Position numbers and translations under genes: made by a program
From: Pseudomonas serbica
Lineage (GTDB): Bacteria > Pseudomonadota > Gammaproteobacteria > Pseudomonadales > Pseudomonadaceae
Direction of reading: 5' to 3'
DNA: 64,000 nucleotides
Assembly: GCF_028823535.1 (NCBI RefSeq)
Contig: NZ_JAQIYM010000011.1
Location: forward strand, 186,001 to 250,000
Notes under the pieces: generated by a model
The model's input: the letters and a program-made list of their open reading frames with translations, nothing else
The model's database searches: none
What the model was told of the DNA's origin: nothing
In this document: one piece after another, positions 26,842 to 34,119 of the stretch
How positions within the stretch are numbered: position 1 is the first letter of the stretch
How the letters are laid out: each line of letters begins with the position of its first letter

Positions 26842-27666
26842 ATGGAACTTGATCTCTGGACACAGAGCCTCGTCACTGCAATGACTGCGTTATGGACCAA
26901 GATTGCGAACTTCATTCCGAACCTGTTCGGCGCACTGGTTGTGCTCCTGCTCGGTTTTGTCGTCGCCAAGTTGCTGGATACCCTGCTGTCCAAATTGCTC
27001 GCCAAACTGGGTCTGGATCGCCTGATGGGCGGTACCGGTTTGACCAAACTGTTGTCCCGCGCCGGGCTTCAAGTTCCCATTTCGACGCTGATAGGCAAGA
27101 TCGTCTATTGGTTCGTTCTGCTTATTTTTCTGGTTTCTGCCGCAGAATCACTTGGACTTGAGCGAGTTTCAGCTACGCTGGATATGCTTGCGTTGTATTT
27201 GCCGAAAGTATTCGGCGCGGCGCTGGTACTGCTGGTGGGTGTCTTGCTGGCACAATTGGCCAACGGGCTGGTGCGCGGCGCGGCAGAAGGCGTAGGACTG
27301 GACTACGCTTCAGGGCTTGGGAGAATTGCCCAGGGCCTGGTGATCATCATCAGTATCTCGGTCGCGATCAGTCAGTTGGAGGTCAAGACTGACCTGCTCA
27401 ACCATGTGATCGTGATCGTATTGATTACCGTTGGTCTGGCGGTTGCGCTGGCCATGGGATTGGGAAGCCGGGAAATTGCCGGTCAGATTCTTGCGGGAAT
27501 CTATGTGCGTGAGTTGTACCAGGTTGGGCAACAAGTGCGAGTTGGAGAGGTCGAAGGGCAGATCGAAGAGATCGGCACGGTTAAAACCACATTGCTGACC
27601 GATGAGGGTGAGCTAGTCTCTCTCTCCAATCGGATCCTCCTCGAGCAGCATGTGAGTAGCCGCTAA
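26842..27666 (+). CDS. cmpX: CmpX, small-conductance mechanosensitive-channel-like membrane protein
   Basis: A 274-aa protein of the conserved TM-helix/MscS-related type. It has four or five hydrophobic helices (about 20-48, 78-102, 118-145, 160-185 and 190-210) and a C-terminal soluble part (VGEVEGQIEEIGTVKTTLLTDEGELVSLSNRILLE) resembling the beta-domain of MscS. CmpX is linked to membrane stress and SigX activity in Pseudomonas. It follows crfX by two bases and precedes sigX by 90 bp. Confidence 0.9.
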   Translation: MELDLWTQSLVTAMTALWTKIANFIPNLFGALVVLLLGFVVAKLLDTLLSKLLAKLGLDRLMGGTGLTKLLSRAGLQVPISTLIGKIVYWFVLLIFLVSAAESLGLERVSATLDMLALYLPKVFGAALVLLVGVLLAQLANGLVRGAAEGVGLDYASGLGRIAQGLVIIISISVAISQLEVKTDLLNHVIVIVLITVGLAVALAMGLGSREIAGQILAGIYVRELYQVGQQVRVGEVEGQIEEIGTVKTTLLTDEGELVSLSNRILLEQHVSSR

Positions 27667-27756
27667 CCCGGCAAACCCTGCTAATGTATGCCGCCGTAAA
27701 ATGCCGCCTGATGCTGGCTGCGGCGGACATTGACCTGACTGTCGGCACGACTTGTT

Positions 27757-28347
27757 TTGAATAAAGCCCAATCGCTATCCATGCGCTACGACCCCCGCGA
27801 GCTCTCTGATGAGGAGTTGGTCGCGCGCTCGCATACCGAGCTGTTTCACGTGACGCGCGCCTATGAAGAACTGATGCGGCGTTACCAACGAACATTATTT
27901 AACGTCTGTGCAAGGTATCTCGGGAACGATCGCGACGCTGACGATGTCTGTCAGGAGGTCATGTTGAAGGTTCTGTACGGCCTGAAGAACTTCGAGGGAA
28001 AATCGAAGTTCAAGACATGGCTATATAGCATCACGTACAACGAGTGCATTACGCAGTATCGAAAGGAACGGCGAAAGCGTCGCTTGATGGACGCATTGAG
28101 TCTTGACCCCCTCGAGGAAGCGTCCGAAGAAAAGGCGCCGAAACCCGAGGAGAAGGGTGGACTTGATCGCTGGTTAGTGTATGTGAACCCGATTGACCGG
28201 GAAATTCTGGTGCTACGATTTGTCGCAGAGCTAGAGTTTCAGGAGATCGCAGACATCATGCACATGGGCTTGAGCGCAACAAAAATGCGGTACAAACGCG
28301 CTCTAGATAAATTGCGTGAGAAATTTGCAGGCATTGCTGAAACTTAG
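27757..28347 (+). CDS. sigX: ECF sigma factor SigX
   Basis: A 196-aa extracytoplasmic-function sigma factor. Region 2 (RRYQRTLFNVCARYLGNDRDADDVCQEVMLKVL) and region 4 (REILVLRFVAELEFQEIADIMHMGLSATKMRYKRA) are intact. The start is a TTG at 27757, giving the 196-aa length known for the family; an ATG at codon 9 is the alternative. No anti-sigma gene of the usual kind lies beside it. SigX controls oprF and fatty-acid and membrane homeostasis genes; oprF starts 107 bp downstream. Confidence 0.95.
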   Translation: MNKAQSLSMRYDPRELSDEELVARSHTELFHVTRAYEELMRRYQRTLFNVCARYLGNDRDADDVCQEVMLKVLYGLKNFEGKSKFKTWLYSITYNECITQYRKERRKRRLMDALSLDPLEEASEEKAPKPEEKGGLDRWLVYVNPIDREILVLRFVAELEFQEIADIMHMGLSATKMRYKRALDKLREKFAGIAET

Positions 28348-28373
28348 TTCGGCGCAAATATCTCTTACGTGTA

Positions 28374-28395
28374 GGCAAGTTCTGATAGACTTGCC
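28374..28395 (+). other. Hairpin in the sigX-oprF intergenic region
   Basis: GGCAAGT-TCTGATAG-ACTTGCC is a 7-bp stem without a T run. A second stem, GTCCC/GGGAC, follows at 28404-28422. These are likely mRNA structures in the sigX 3' end or the oprF leader. Confidence 0.5.
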
Positions 28396-28454
28396 GCCGA
28401 GTTGTCCCCCGGTTTGCGGGACTGCTTCACAATCACCAGATGGGGATTTAACGG

Positions 28455-29486
28455 ATGAAACTGAAAAACACCTTGGGCTTGGCCATTGGTTCTCTTATTG
28501 CCGCCACTTCCATCGGCGCTCTGGCACAGGGCCAAGGCGCAGTTGAAATCGAAGGCTACGCAAAGAAGCAGTATTTCGATAGCGACCGTAACTTCAAGAA
28601 CGACGGCATCCTGCCGGGCGGTTCGATCGGTTACTTCCTGACTGACGACGTTGAACTGCGTCTGTCCTACGACGAAGTTCACAACGCCGTTACCGATGAT
28701 GGCCAGAACGTGAAGGGCTCGAACGCAGCTCTGGACGGTCTGTACCACTTCAACAACCCAGGCGACATGGTTCGTCCGTACCTCTCCGGTGGTTTCTCCC
28801 ACCAGAGCATCGACCAGAACGGTTCGAACGGTCGTAACCACTCCACCTTCGCCAACGTTGGCGGCGGTGCCAAGTTGTACTTCACCGAGAACTTCTACGC
28901 CCGTGCTGGCGTTGAAGCTCAATACAACATCGACCAGGGCAACACCGAGTGGGCTCCTAGCGTCGGTATCGGTGTGAACTTCGGTGGCGGCTCCAAACCA
29001 GCTCCTGCTCCAGTTCCAGCTCCAGAAGTCTGCTCCGACAGCGACAACGATGGCGTTTGCGACAACGTTGACAAGTGCCCGGACACCCCAGCCAACGTAA
29101 CTGTTGACGCTGACGGCTGCCCAGCAGTTGCTGAAGTTGTTCGTGTTGAGCTGGACGTGAAGTTCGACTTCGACAAGTCGGTAGTCAAGCCTAACAGCTA
29201 CGGCGACATCAAGAACCTGGCTGACTTCATGAAGCAGTACCCATCCACCAGCACCACTGTTGAAGGTCACACTGACTCCGTCGGTCCTGACGCTTACAAC
29301 CAGAAACTGTCCGAGCGTCGTGCAAACGCCGTTAAGCAGGTTCTGACCAACCAGTACGGTGTTGAATCGTCCCGCGTTCAGTCTGTTGGCTACGGCGAAT
29401 CCCGCCCAGTTGCCGACAACGCTACTGACGCTGGCCGTGCTGTAAACCGTCGCGTAGAAGCGCAGGTTGAAGCTCAAGCTAAGTAA
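28455..29486 (+). CDS. oprF: Major outer-membrane porin OprF
   Basis: A 343-aa OmpA-family porin. A signal peptide (cleaved after ALA at about residue 24) is followed by an N-terminal eight-strand barrel (to about 170), a proline/alanine hinge (PAPAPVPAPE), a TSP3-like segment with four cysteines (CSDSDNDGVCDNVDKCPDT...GCP), and a C-terminal peptidoglycan-binding OmpA domain (EGHTDSVGPDAYNQKLSERRA). It maintains cell shape, anchors the outer membrane and forms a slow porin. Codon use is strongly biased, as expected of a highly expressed gene. Confidence 0.98.
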   Translation: MKLKNTLGLAIGSLIAATSIGALAQGQGAVEIEGYAKKQYFDSDRNFKNDGILPGGSIGYFLTDDVELRLSYDEVHNAVTDDGQNVKGSNAALDGLYHFNNPGDMVRPYLSGGFSHQSIDQNGSNGRNHSTFANVGGGAKLYFTENFYARAGVEAQYNIDQGNTEWAPSVGIGVNFGGGSKPAPAPVPAPEVCSDSDNDGVCDNVDKCPDTPANVTVDADGCPAVAEVVRVELDVKFDFDKSVVKPNSYGDIKNLADFMKQYPSTSTTVEGHTDSVGPDAYNQKLSERRANAVKQVLTNQYGVESSRVQSVGYGESRPVADNATDAGRAVNRRVEAQVEAQAK

Positions 29487-29504
29487 TTAGCTCGCAGCTA
29501 CGAG

Positions 29505-29534
29505 AAAAGCCCGGCTCAGGCCGGGCTTTTCTTT
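29505..29534 (+). terminator. Rho-independent terminator of oprF
   Basis: AAAAGCCCGGC-TCAG-GCCGGGCTTTTC is a strong stem followed by a T-rich tract. The A-rich left flank could let it stop transcription from the cobA side too. Confidence 0.9.
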
Positions 29535-29551
29535 GCCTGCGATTTGAGGGT

Positions 29552-30316
29552 TTACGCGGGACCCGTGTAGGAACTGCCGCAGGCTGCGATCTTTTGATCT
29601 TCTCGCCAGCTGCCCGCCGCCACCGCACCGATCACCAGAATGGCCGGGCTTTTCAGCTCAAAGGCGTAGGCATCTTCCTCCATGGCTGTCAGATCGCTCC
29701 TACATTCGCGCTGTTGCGGCATTGAAGCGTTTTCGATCATCGCCACCGGCGTGCCCGCGGCCATCCCGCCCGCCAACAGCTGCTCGCGGATTTCGCTGAG
29801 TTTGGCCACGCCCATGTAGATCACCAGGGTCGTACCGCCCTGGGCCAAAGCCTGCCAATTCAGGCTGCTGCCGTCCTGGGTATGGGCGGTGACCAGTGTC
29901 ACGCCACGCGCTACACCGCGCAGGGTCAGCGGGATATCGCATTGCGTGGCACCCGCGAGCCCGGCAGTGATGCCATTGACCAGCTCCACTTCGACCCCGC
30001 GCTCACGCAGCCACTGCGCCTCTTCGCCACCACGCCCGAAAATGCACGGATCACCCCCTTTGAGCCGCACCACGCATTTGCCCTGGCGGGCGTAACGCAG
30101 CATCAGGCGATGGATGAACGCTTGGGGCGTGGAGCGGCAACCGCCGCGTTTGCCCACCGCTACGATCCGTGCATCCGGGCAGTGTTCGAGTATCACGCCA
30201 TTGACCAGGTCATCGATCAGCACCACATCCGCTTCCTTCAATGCGCGCACGGCCTTGAGGGTCAGCAATTCAGGGTCACCAGGACCCGCACCCACCAGCC
30301 AGACTTTTGCGTTCAT
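29552..30316 (-). CDS. cobA: Uroporphyrinogen-III C-methyltransferase (SUMT)
   Basis: A 254-aa single-domain SUMT that methylates uroporphyrinogen III to precorrin-2, the entry to siroheme and cobalamin. It has VWLVGAGPGDPELLTLKA at the start, VRLKGGDPCIFGRGGEE and NGITAGLAGAT. The ATG at 30316 follows GAGG; a TTG five codons upstream is rejected. It lies 51 bp after the kinase gene. In relatives the siroheme-dependent nitrite reductase genes lie between the two, so here the siroheme gene has lost its neighbour. Confidence 0.94.
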   Translation of the reverse strand: MNAKVWLVGAGPGDPELLTLKAVRALKEADVVLIDDLVNGVILEHCPDARIVAVGKRGGCRSTPQAFIHRLMLRYARQGKCVVRLKGGDPCIFGRGGEEAQWLRERGVEVELVNGITAGLAGATQCDIPLTLRGVARGVTLVTAHTQDGSSLNWQALAQGGTTLVIYMGVAKLSEIREQLLAGGMAAGTPVAMIENASMPQQRECRSDLTAMEEDAYAFELKSPAILVIGAVAAGSWREDQKIAACGSSYTGPA

Positions 30317-30367
30317 GGTGTTTTTCCTCACGAGATGACGGTGATAGGTTTTAAGAACAAAACAGGC

Positions 30368-32038
30368 TCAGCCATGGAACACCAGGAACAGCAACGCCAG
30401 GTTGGCCACCAGCGACAACAGGGCCAACGTGCGCCATACCTTCAGCGGTTCGCGTTCCAGTAGAGGCCTGGGCCTTACGCTTAAACTGTGTCGCTCCCCC
30501 TGCTCCAGCAGCCGCAACCATTCCTCTGCCGTTTCAAAGCGCTGGGCCGGGTCCGGGGCAACTGCGCGTTCCAGGCTTTGCGCCAGCCATTCCGGCAGGT
30601 CGGGGCGGTAGCGACTGGCACTGACCGGTACGCCGAACCGGGGGCGCTGAAAGGCTTCTATTTCACCGTAGGGATACTGCCCTGTGAGCAGAAAGTACAA
30701 AGTCACCCCAACCGCATACAGGTCTTGTTGCGGGGTCGGTGCGTCGCCGCGGAAGGCTTCCGGGGCGATGTAACTGGGAGTCCCGGGCAACACGCTGGGT
30801 TGATCTTCAGACAGGCCGGGGCAGTAGGCGAGGCCGAAATCCAGCAGGCGCAACTCGCCGTCGTCCCCTGACAGCAGGTTCTGCGGCTTGATATCGCGAT
30901 GCAGGATCTGCCGTCGATGCAGCATGCCGACGGCCCGCAGCAGGCGTTCAGCGATGTCCTGCCATTGGGCCAGGGGCAGGGGGCCGATCTGTTCTTGCAG
31001 TTGCGCCAGGGTCGAGCCCGGATATTCACGCATCACGTAGTACAGATGCTGACGCTGGCTGGCCGCATGCACTTCAGGGAAGTGCCGCCCGGCCACGCGT
31101 TTGAGGAACCACTCTTCGGACAGCAATGCCTGCCCGGCCTGGTGATCGTCGTGCAAGTGCGCGGGCAGGGTTTTCAGCAGCCAGGGTTGCTGTTGGCTGT
31201 CGCGTACCCGGTAGAGCAAGGATTGCTGGCTCTGGCTGAGAATCCCTTCAATCTGCCAGCCTTCGAAAACCTGGCCCGGTTTCAGTGCCGGAGGCAGGGG
31301 CCATTGCTGCAGGTGAATCAAAGCATCGCCGATACTCGCTTCACCCAAGGCATCGACCCGCACCAGCAGTGCGCTGGCGTTATCCTGGCTGCCCGCCAGG
31401 TGCGCGGCGTTGACCAGGGTCTGCGCGGCGCTGTCGAGGTCCGGTTGATCGCGCAGGATCGCCGCAATGGCGGTGTCGCCCAGAACCGCCCAGACACCGT
31501 CGCTGAGCAGCACGAAGCTTTCATCAATGCGCAATTCACCATCGAGAAAATCCAGCACCAGGTGCTGATCCAGTCCCAGTGCACGCTTGAGGACATGCTG
31601 CATGCCCGGTTGGTCCCAGACGTGATCCTCGCTGACCCGTTGCAACTGTTCGGCGTGCCAGCGGTACACCCGGCAATCGCCGACATGGGCCAGGGTAAAG
31701 CGCCGGCCGCGCAGGACCAGGGCGCTGACGGTGGTCAGCAACGGCTGACCTGCACCGTTGGCCTGCAGCCAGCGGTTCTGCGCCAGCAGCAAGCGATCCA
31801 GGGCCTGGGCGACCCCCCAGGTTTCCGGAGTGGCGTAGTAGTCCAGCGCCAAAGCCTGCAAGGTCGAGCGAGCTGCCAGGCCACCGTCGGCGCACTGGCT
31901 GACGCCATCGGCGATGGCGAACAGGTAGCCCTTGCTGGCCGCCAGCGCCGGGGCCGGCGTGACGAGGCGCAAGGCATCCTGATTCTCTTCGCGCGGACCG
32001 ATGGCGCTGGCTTGGGCGAAACTCAGTTGCAGGCTCAT
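30368..32038 (-). CDS. PP2C phosphatase-Ser/Thr protein kinase fusion protein of the nitrate locus
   Basis: A 556-aa protein. Residues about 1-240 are a PP2C phosphatase (REENQDALRL, AIADGVSQC, AHVGDCRVYRW, LLSDGVWAV and QDNASALLV). Residues about 265-530 are a Hanks-type kinase (LLKTLP lysine, HRDIKPQNLLSG, LLDFGLAYCPG, GTPSYIAPEAF). One C-terminal membrane helix (LALLSLVANLALLFLVFHG) anchors it to the inner membrane. All visible catalytic motifs of both domains look intact. It starts seven bases after nasA, so it belongs to the nasA operon. Its target is unknown; NasA or nitrate-assimilation enzymes are natural candidates. Confidence 0.92.
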   Translation of the reverse strand: MSLQLSFAQASAIGPREENQDALRLVTPAPALAASKGYLFAIADGVSQCADGGLAARSTLQALALDYYATPETWGVAQALDRLLLAQNRWLQANGAGQPLLTTVSALVLRGRRFTLAHVGDCRVYRWHAEQLQRVSEDHVWDQPGMQHVLKRALGLDQHLVLDFLDGELRIDESFVLLSDGVWAVLGDTAIAAILRDQPDLDSAAQTLVNAAHLAGSQDNASALLVRVDALGEASIGDALIHLQQWPLPPALKPGQVFEGWQIEGILSQSQQSLLYRVRDSQQQPWLLKTLPAHLHDDHQAGQALLSEEWFLKRVAGRHFPEVHAASQRQHLYYVMREYPGSTLAQLQEQIGPLPLAQWQDIAERLLRAVGMLHRRQILHRDIKPQNLLSGDDGELRLLDFGLAYCPGLSEDQPSVLPGTPSYIAPEAFRGDAPTPQQDLYAVGVTLYFLLTGQYPYGEIEAFQRPRFGVPVSASRYRPDLPEWLAQSLERAVAPDPAQRFETAEEWLRLLEQGERHSLSVRPRPLLEREPLKVWRTLALLSLVANLALLFLVFHG

Positions 32039-32045
32039 GGCGGTG

Positions 32046-33257
32046 TCAGACCCGTGCAGCCGTTACGGCAGCCGAACCCCAGGTGGTCCTCCAGCGACGT
32101 TTTACGCCATGCAGGCCGAACCAGGCGAGAACGCCCAGGCTGGCGAACAACCACAAAGCCATCTGGTAGCTGCCGGTGCTCTGCTTGATCGCGCCCATGC
32201 CGGCTGCCAAGGCAAATCCACCGATGCCGCCAGCCATGCCGATCAGCCCGGTCATGACGCCGATCTCGCGACGGAAACGCTGTGGCACCAACTGGAACAC
32301 TGCACCGTTACCTGCACCCAAACCAAGCATCGTGCACACGAACAGGGCCAGCGCGGCGTAGGAACTCGGCAAGTTGAAACCGACGGCAGCGATGCAGATG
32401 GCCGCCACGGTGTACATCGCCAGCAGGGTGCGAATGCCGCCGAAGCGATCGGCCAGGGCGCCGCCCAACGGACGCATCAGGCTGCCGCCGAACACACAGG
32501 CTGCCGTGTAGTAACCGGCGGTGACCGGGCTCAGGCCATACTGGTCGTTGAAGTAACCGGGCAGGGCGCTGGCCAGGCCGATGAAACCACCGAAGGTCAC
32601 GCTGTAGAAAAACATGAACCACCAGCTGTCGCGGTCGCCCAAGGCCTTGAAGTAGTCGGCCATCGACTTGGCTTTCGGCCGCTCAGGCGCGTTTTTCGCC
32701 AGCCAGGCGAAGACGATCAGCGTCAGGATCAACGGGATCAGCGCGAAGCCGAACACGTTGCTCCAGCCAAAGGCGCCTGCCAGGACCGGTGCAATCAGCG
32801 CCGCCAGTACGGTGCCGGAATTACCGGCCCCGGCGATGCCCATGGCCTTGCCTTGATGCTGTGGCGGATACCACTGCGATGCCAAGGGCAGGGCGACAGC
32901 GAAGGACGCGCCGGCCATGCCGAGGAACAGCCCCAACAGCAAGGCTTGTTCGTAGCTGTGGATGCCGAGTTTCCAGGCACCGAACAGCGCGCAGATGACG
33001 ATCACCTGACCGATCAGGCCGGCGGTCTTGGGTGACAGGCGATCAGCCAGCATTCCCATCACAAAGCGCAGTACTGCCCCGGCCAGAATTGGTGTGGCCA
33101 CCACCAGCCCGCGTTGCTGGGTGGTCAGGTGCAGGTCGCCCGCAATCTGCACGGCCAGCGGGCCAAGCAGGTACCACACCATGAAGCTCAGGTCGAAATA
33201 GAGGAAGGCTGCGAACAGTGTCGGGGTATGGCCGGATTTCCAGAAGCTTGAATTCAT
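32046..33257 (-). CDS. nasA: MFS nitrate/nitrite transporter
   Basis: A 403-aa major-facilitator protein with 12 hydrophobic segments, of the NarK/NasA nitrate-nitrite porter family. The signature glycine-rich segments GMAGASFAVALPLASQWYPPQHQGKAMGIAGAGNSG and LGLGAGNGAVFQLVPQRFRREIGVMTGLIGMAGGIGGF are present. The ATG at 33257 has GAGG seven bases upstream. The leader carries a sigma-54-type promoter and an ANTAR attenuator, which explains its link to NasS/NasT. Confidence 0.94.
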   Translation of the reverse strand: MNSSFWKSGHTPTLFAAFLYFDLSFMVWYLLGPLAVQIAGDLHLTTQQRGLVVATPILAGAVLRFVMGMLADRLSPKTAGLIGQVIVICALFGAWKLGIHSYEQALLLGLFLGMAGASFAVALPLASQWYPPQHQGKAMGIAGAGNSGTVLAALIAPVLAGAFGWSNVFGFALIPLILTLIVFAWLAKNAPERPKAKSMADYFKALGDRDSWWFMFFYSVTFGGFIGLASALPGYFNDQYGLSPVTAGYYTAACVFGGSLMRPLGGALADRFGGIRTLLAMYTVAAICIAAVGFNLPSSYAALALFVCTMLGLGAGNGAVFQLVPQRFRREIGVMTGLIGMAGGIGGFALAAGMGAIKQSTGSYQMALWLFASLGVLAWFGLHGVKRRWRTTWGSAAVTAARV

Positions 33258-33307
33258 CGCGCACCTCAGGTGGTAGGAGTCTCGAACGGGGGCCAAAACA
33301 AAAAAAA

Positions 33308-33350
33308 CGCCGCCACCTGATTCGCCAAGGGGCAAATGAGGTGAGCGACG
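33308..33350 (-). terminator. Attenuator (rho-independent terminator) in the nasA leader
   Basis: In the minus-strand RNA, the left arm CGTCGC-U-CACCUCAUUUGCC pairs with the right arm GGCGAAUCAGGUG-GCGGCG across CCUU, followed by seven U. The outer CGTCGC of the left arm is also the 3' arm of hairpin P2, so terminator and P2 exclude each other. It lies between promoter and gene, so it must be read through for nasA to be made. Confidence 0.88.
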
Positions 33351-33359
33351 TCTTTGTCG
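33346..33359 (-). ncRNA. ANTAR target hairpin P2 of the nasA leader
   Basis: The RNA CGAC-AAAGAC-GUCG is a 4-bp stem with a hexaloop having A at position 1 and G at position 4, the ANTAR recognition signature. Its 3' arm overlaps the terminator's left arm. Confidence 0.8.
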
Positions 33360-33366
33360 TAGGTGG

Positions 33367-33386
33367 GGCAACCGCCGTTGGTTACC
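33367..33386 (-). ncRNA. ANTAR target hairpin P1 of the nasA leader
   Basis: The RNA GGUAACC-AACGGC-GGUUGCC is a 7-bp stem (one G-U pair) with an A1/G4 hexaloop. It begins a few bases after the transcription start predicted from the upstream sigma-54 promoter. Confidence 0.85.
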
Positions 33387-33399
33387 TGTAGGGATTACT

Positions 33400-33417
33400 A
33401 AGCCAGATCTGTGCCAA
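33400..33417 (-). promoter_or_regulatory. Sigma-54-type promoter of nasA
   Basis: On the minus strand TTGGCACAGATCTGGCTT has the GG-N10-GC spacing and matches TGGCAC-N5-TTGCW with one mismatch. The predicted start is about 33389, just before hairpin P1. Sigma-54 control fits nitrogen-limited expression through NtrC. Confidence 0.8.
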
Positions 33418-33440
33418 CAGTTGAGACCGAGTCGCGGCCA

Positions 33441-33503
33441 TTCGCGAGCAGGCTCGCTCCCACAGGGGAATGCCATTCATGTGGGAGCGAGCCTGCTCGC
33501 GTA
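33441..33503. repeat. REP pair between nasT and the nasA promoter
   Basis: TTCGCGAGCAGGCTCGCTCCCAC and its inverse GTGGGAGCGAGCCTGCTCGC flank a short loop downstream of nasT. Confidence 0.85.
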
Positions 33504-33528
33504 GAGGCCTTCAAAGGCACCACGAAGC

Positions 33529-34104
33529 TCACCCAAGCAATTCGCTCATGGCAATGATCTGCTCCGCCACCTGGATCAGCTTCTGCTGGCGGCTCATCGC
33601 CTGCCGACGCATGAGGGTGTAGGCCTCTTCTTCGTTGCAGTCCTTCATCTTCATCAGCAGCCCCTTGGCCAGTTCGATGCGCTTGCGCTCGGCCAGTTGC
33701 TGGTCGCGGGCGTGCAGTTGGGCGCGCAAGGCCTGGTCGCTTTCGAAGCGCGCCATGGCCACGTCAAGAATGGGTTGCAGGCGTTGCGCGTGGATGCCTT
33801 CGACGATGTAGGCACTGACCCCGGACTTGATCGCTTGGCGCATCACATCGGGATCGTGTTCGTCGGTAAACATCACGATCGGCCGTGGCTGGTCGCGGCT
33901 GACCAGTACCACTTGTTCCATGACATCTCGGCTCGGTGACTCGGTATCGATCAGGATCACGTCCGGGCGCACCGTTTCGACGCGTTCGGGCAAGTCGATG
34001 GTCAGCCCGGATTCGTCGATGACCTCGAAACCGGCCTCGGTGAGGGCAGCCTTCAAGCGTCCGACTTTTTTTGCAGTGTCGTTGATCAGCAGGATACGCA
34101 GCAT
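33529..34104 (-). CDS. nasT: ANTAR-domain RNA-binding antiterminator/response regulator
   Basis: A 191-aa protein. The N-terminal receiver-like domain (LLINDTAKKVGRLKAAL; ILIDTESPSRDVMEQ with the Asp site) is followed by a coiled-coil linker (LRAQLHARDQQLAERKRIELAKG) and the ANTAR domain (LLMKMKDCNEEEAYTLMRRQAMSRQQKLIQVAEQII). NasT binds paired hexaloop hairpins in nitrate-assimilation leader RNAs and stops terminator formation; NasS sequesters it without nitrate or nitrite. It follows nasS by 15 bp. Two candidate target leaders are in this window. Confidence 0.95.
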   Translation of the reverse strand: MLRILLINDTAKKVGRLKAALTEAGFEVIDESGLTIDLPERVETVRPDVILIDTESPSRDVMEQVVLVSRDQPRPIVMFTDEHDPDVMRQAIKSGVSAYIVEGIHAQRLQPILDVAMARFESDQALRAQLHARDQQLAERKRIELAKGLLMKMKDCNEEEAYTLMRRQAMSRQQKLIQVAEQIIAMSELLG

Positions 34105-34119
34105 GTTCGCAGTCTCCTG

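Noticed and set aside
33258..33476. N-terminal extension of NasA through the leader
   Set aside because: The open frame there covers the attenuator and promoter. The NasA family starts near MNSSFWKSGHTPTLFAAFLYFD, and GAGG precedes that ATG.
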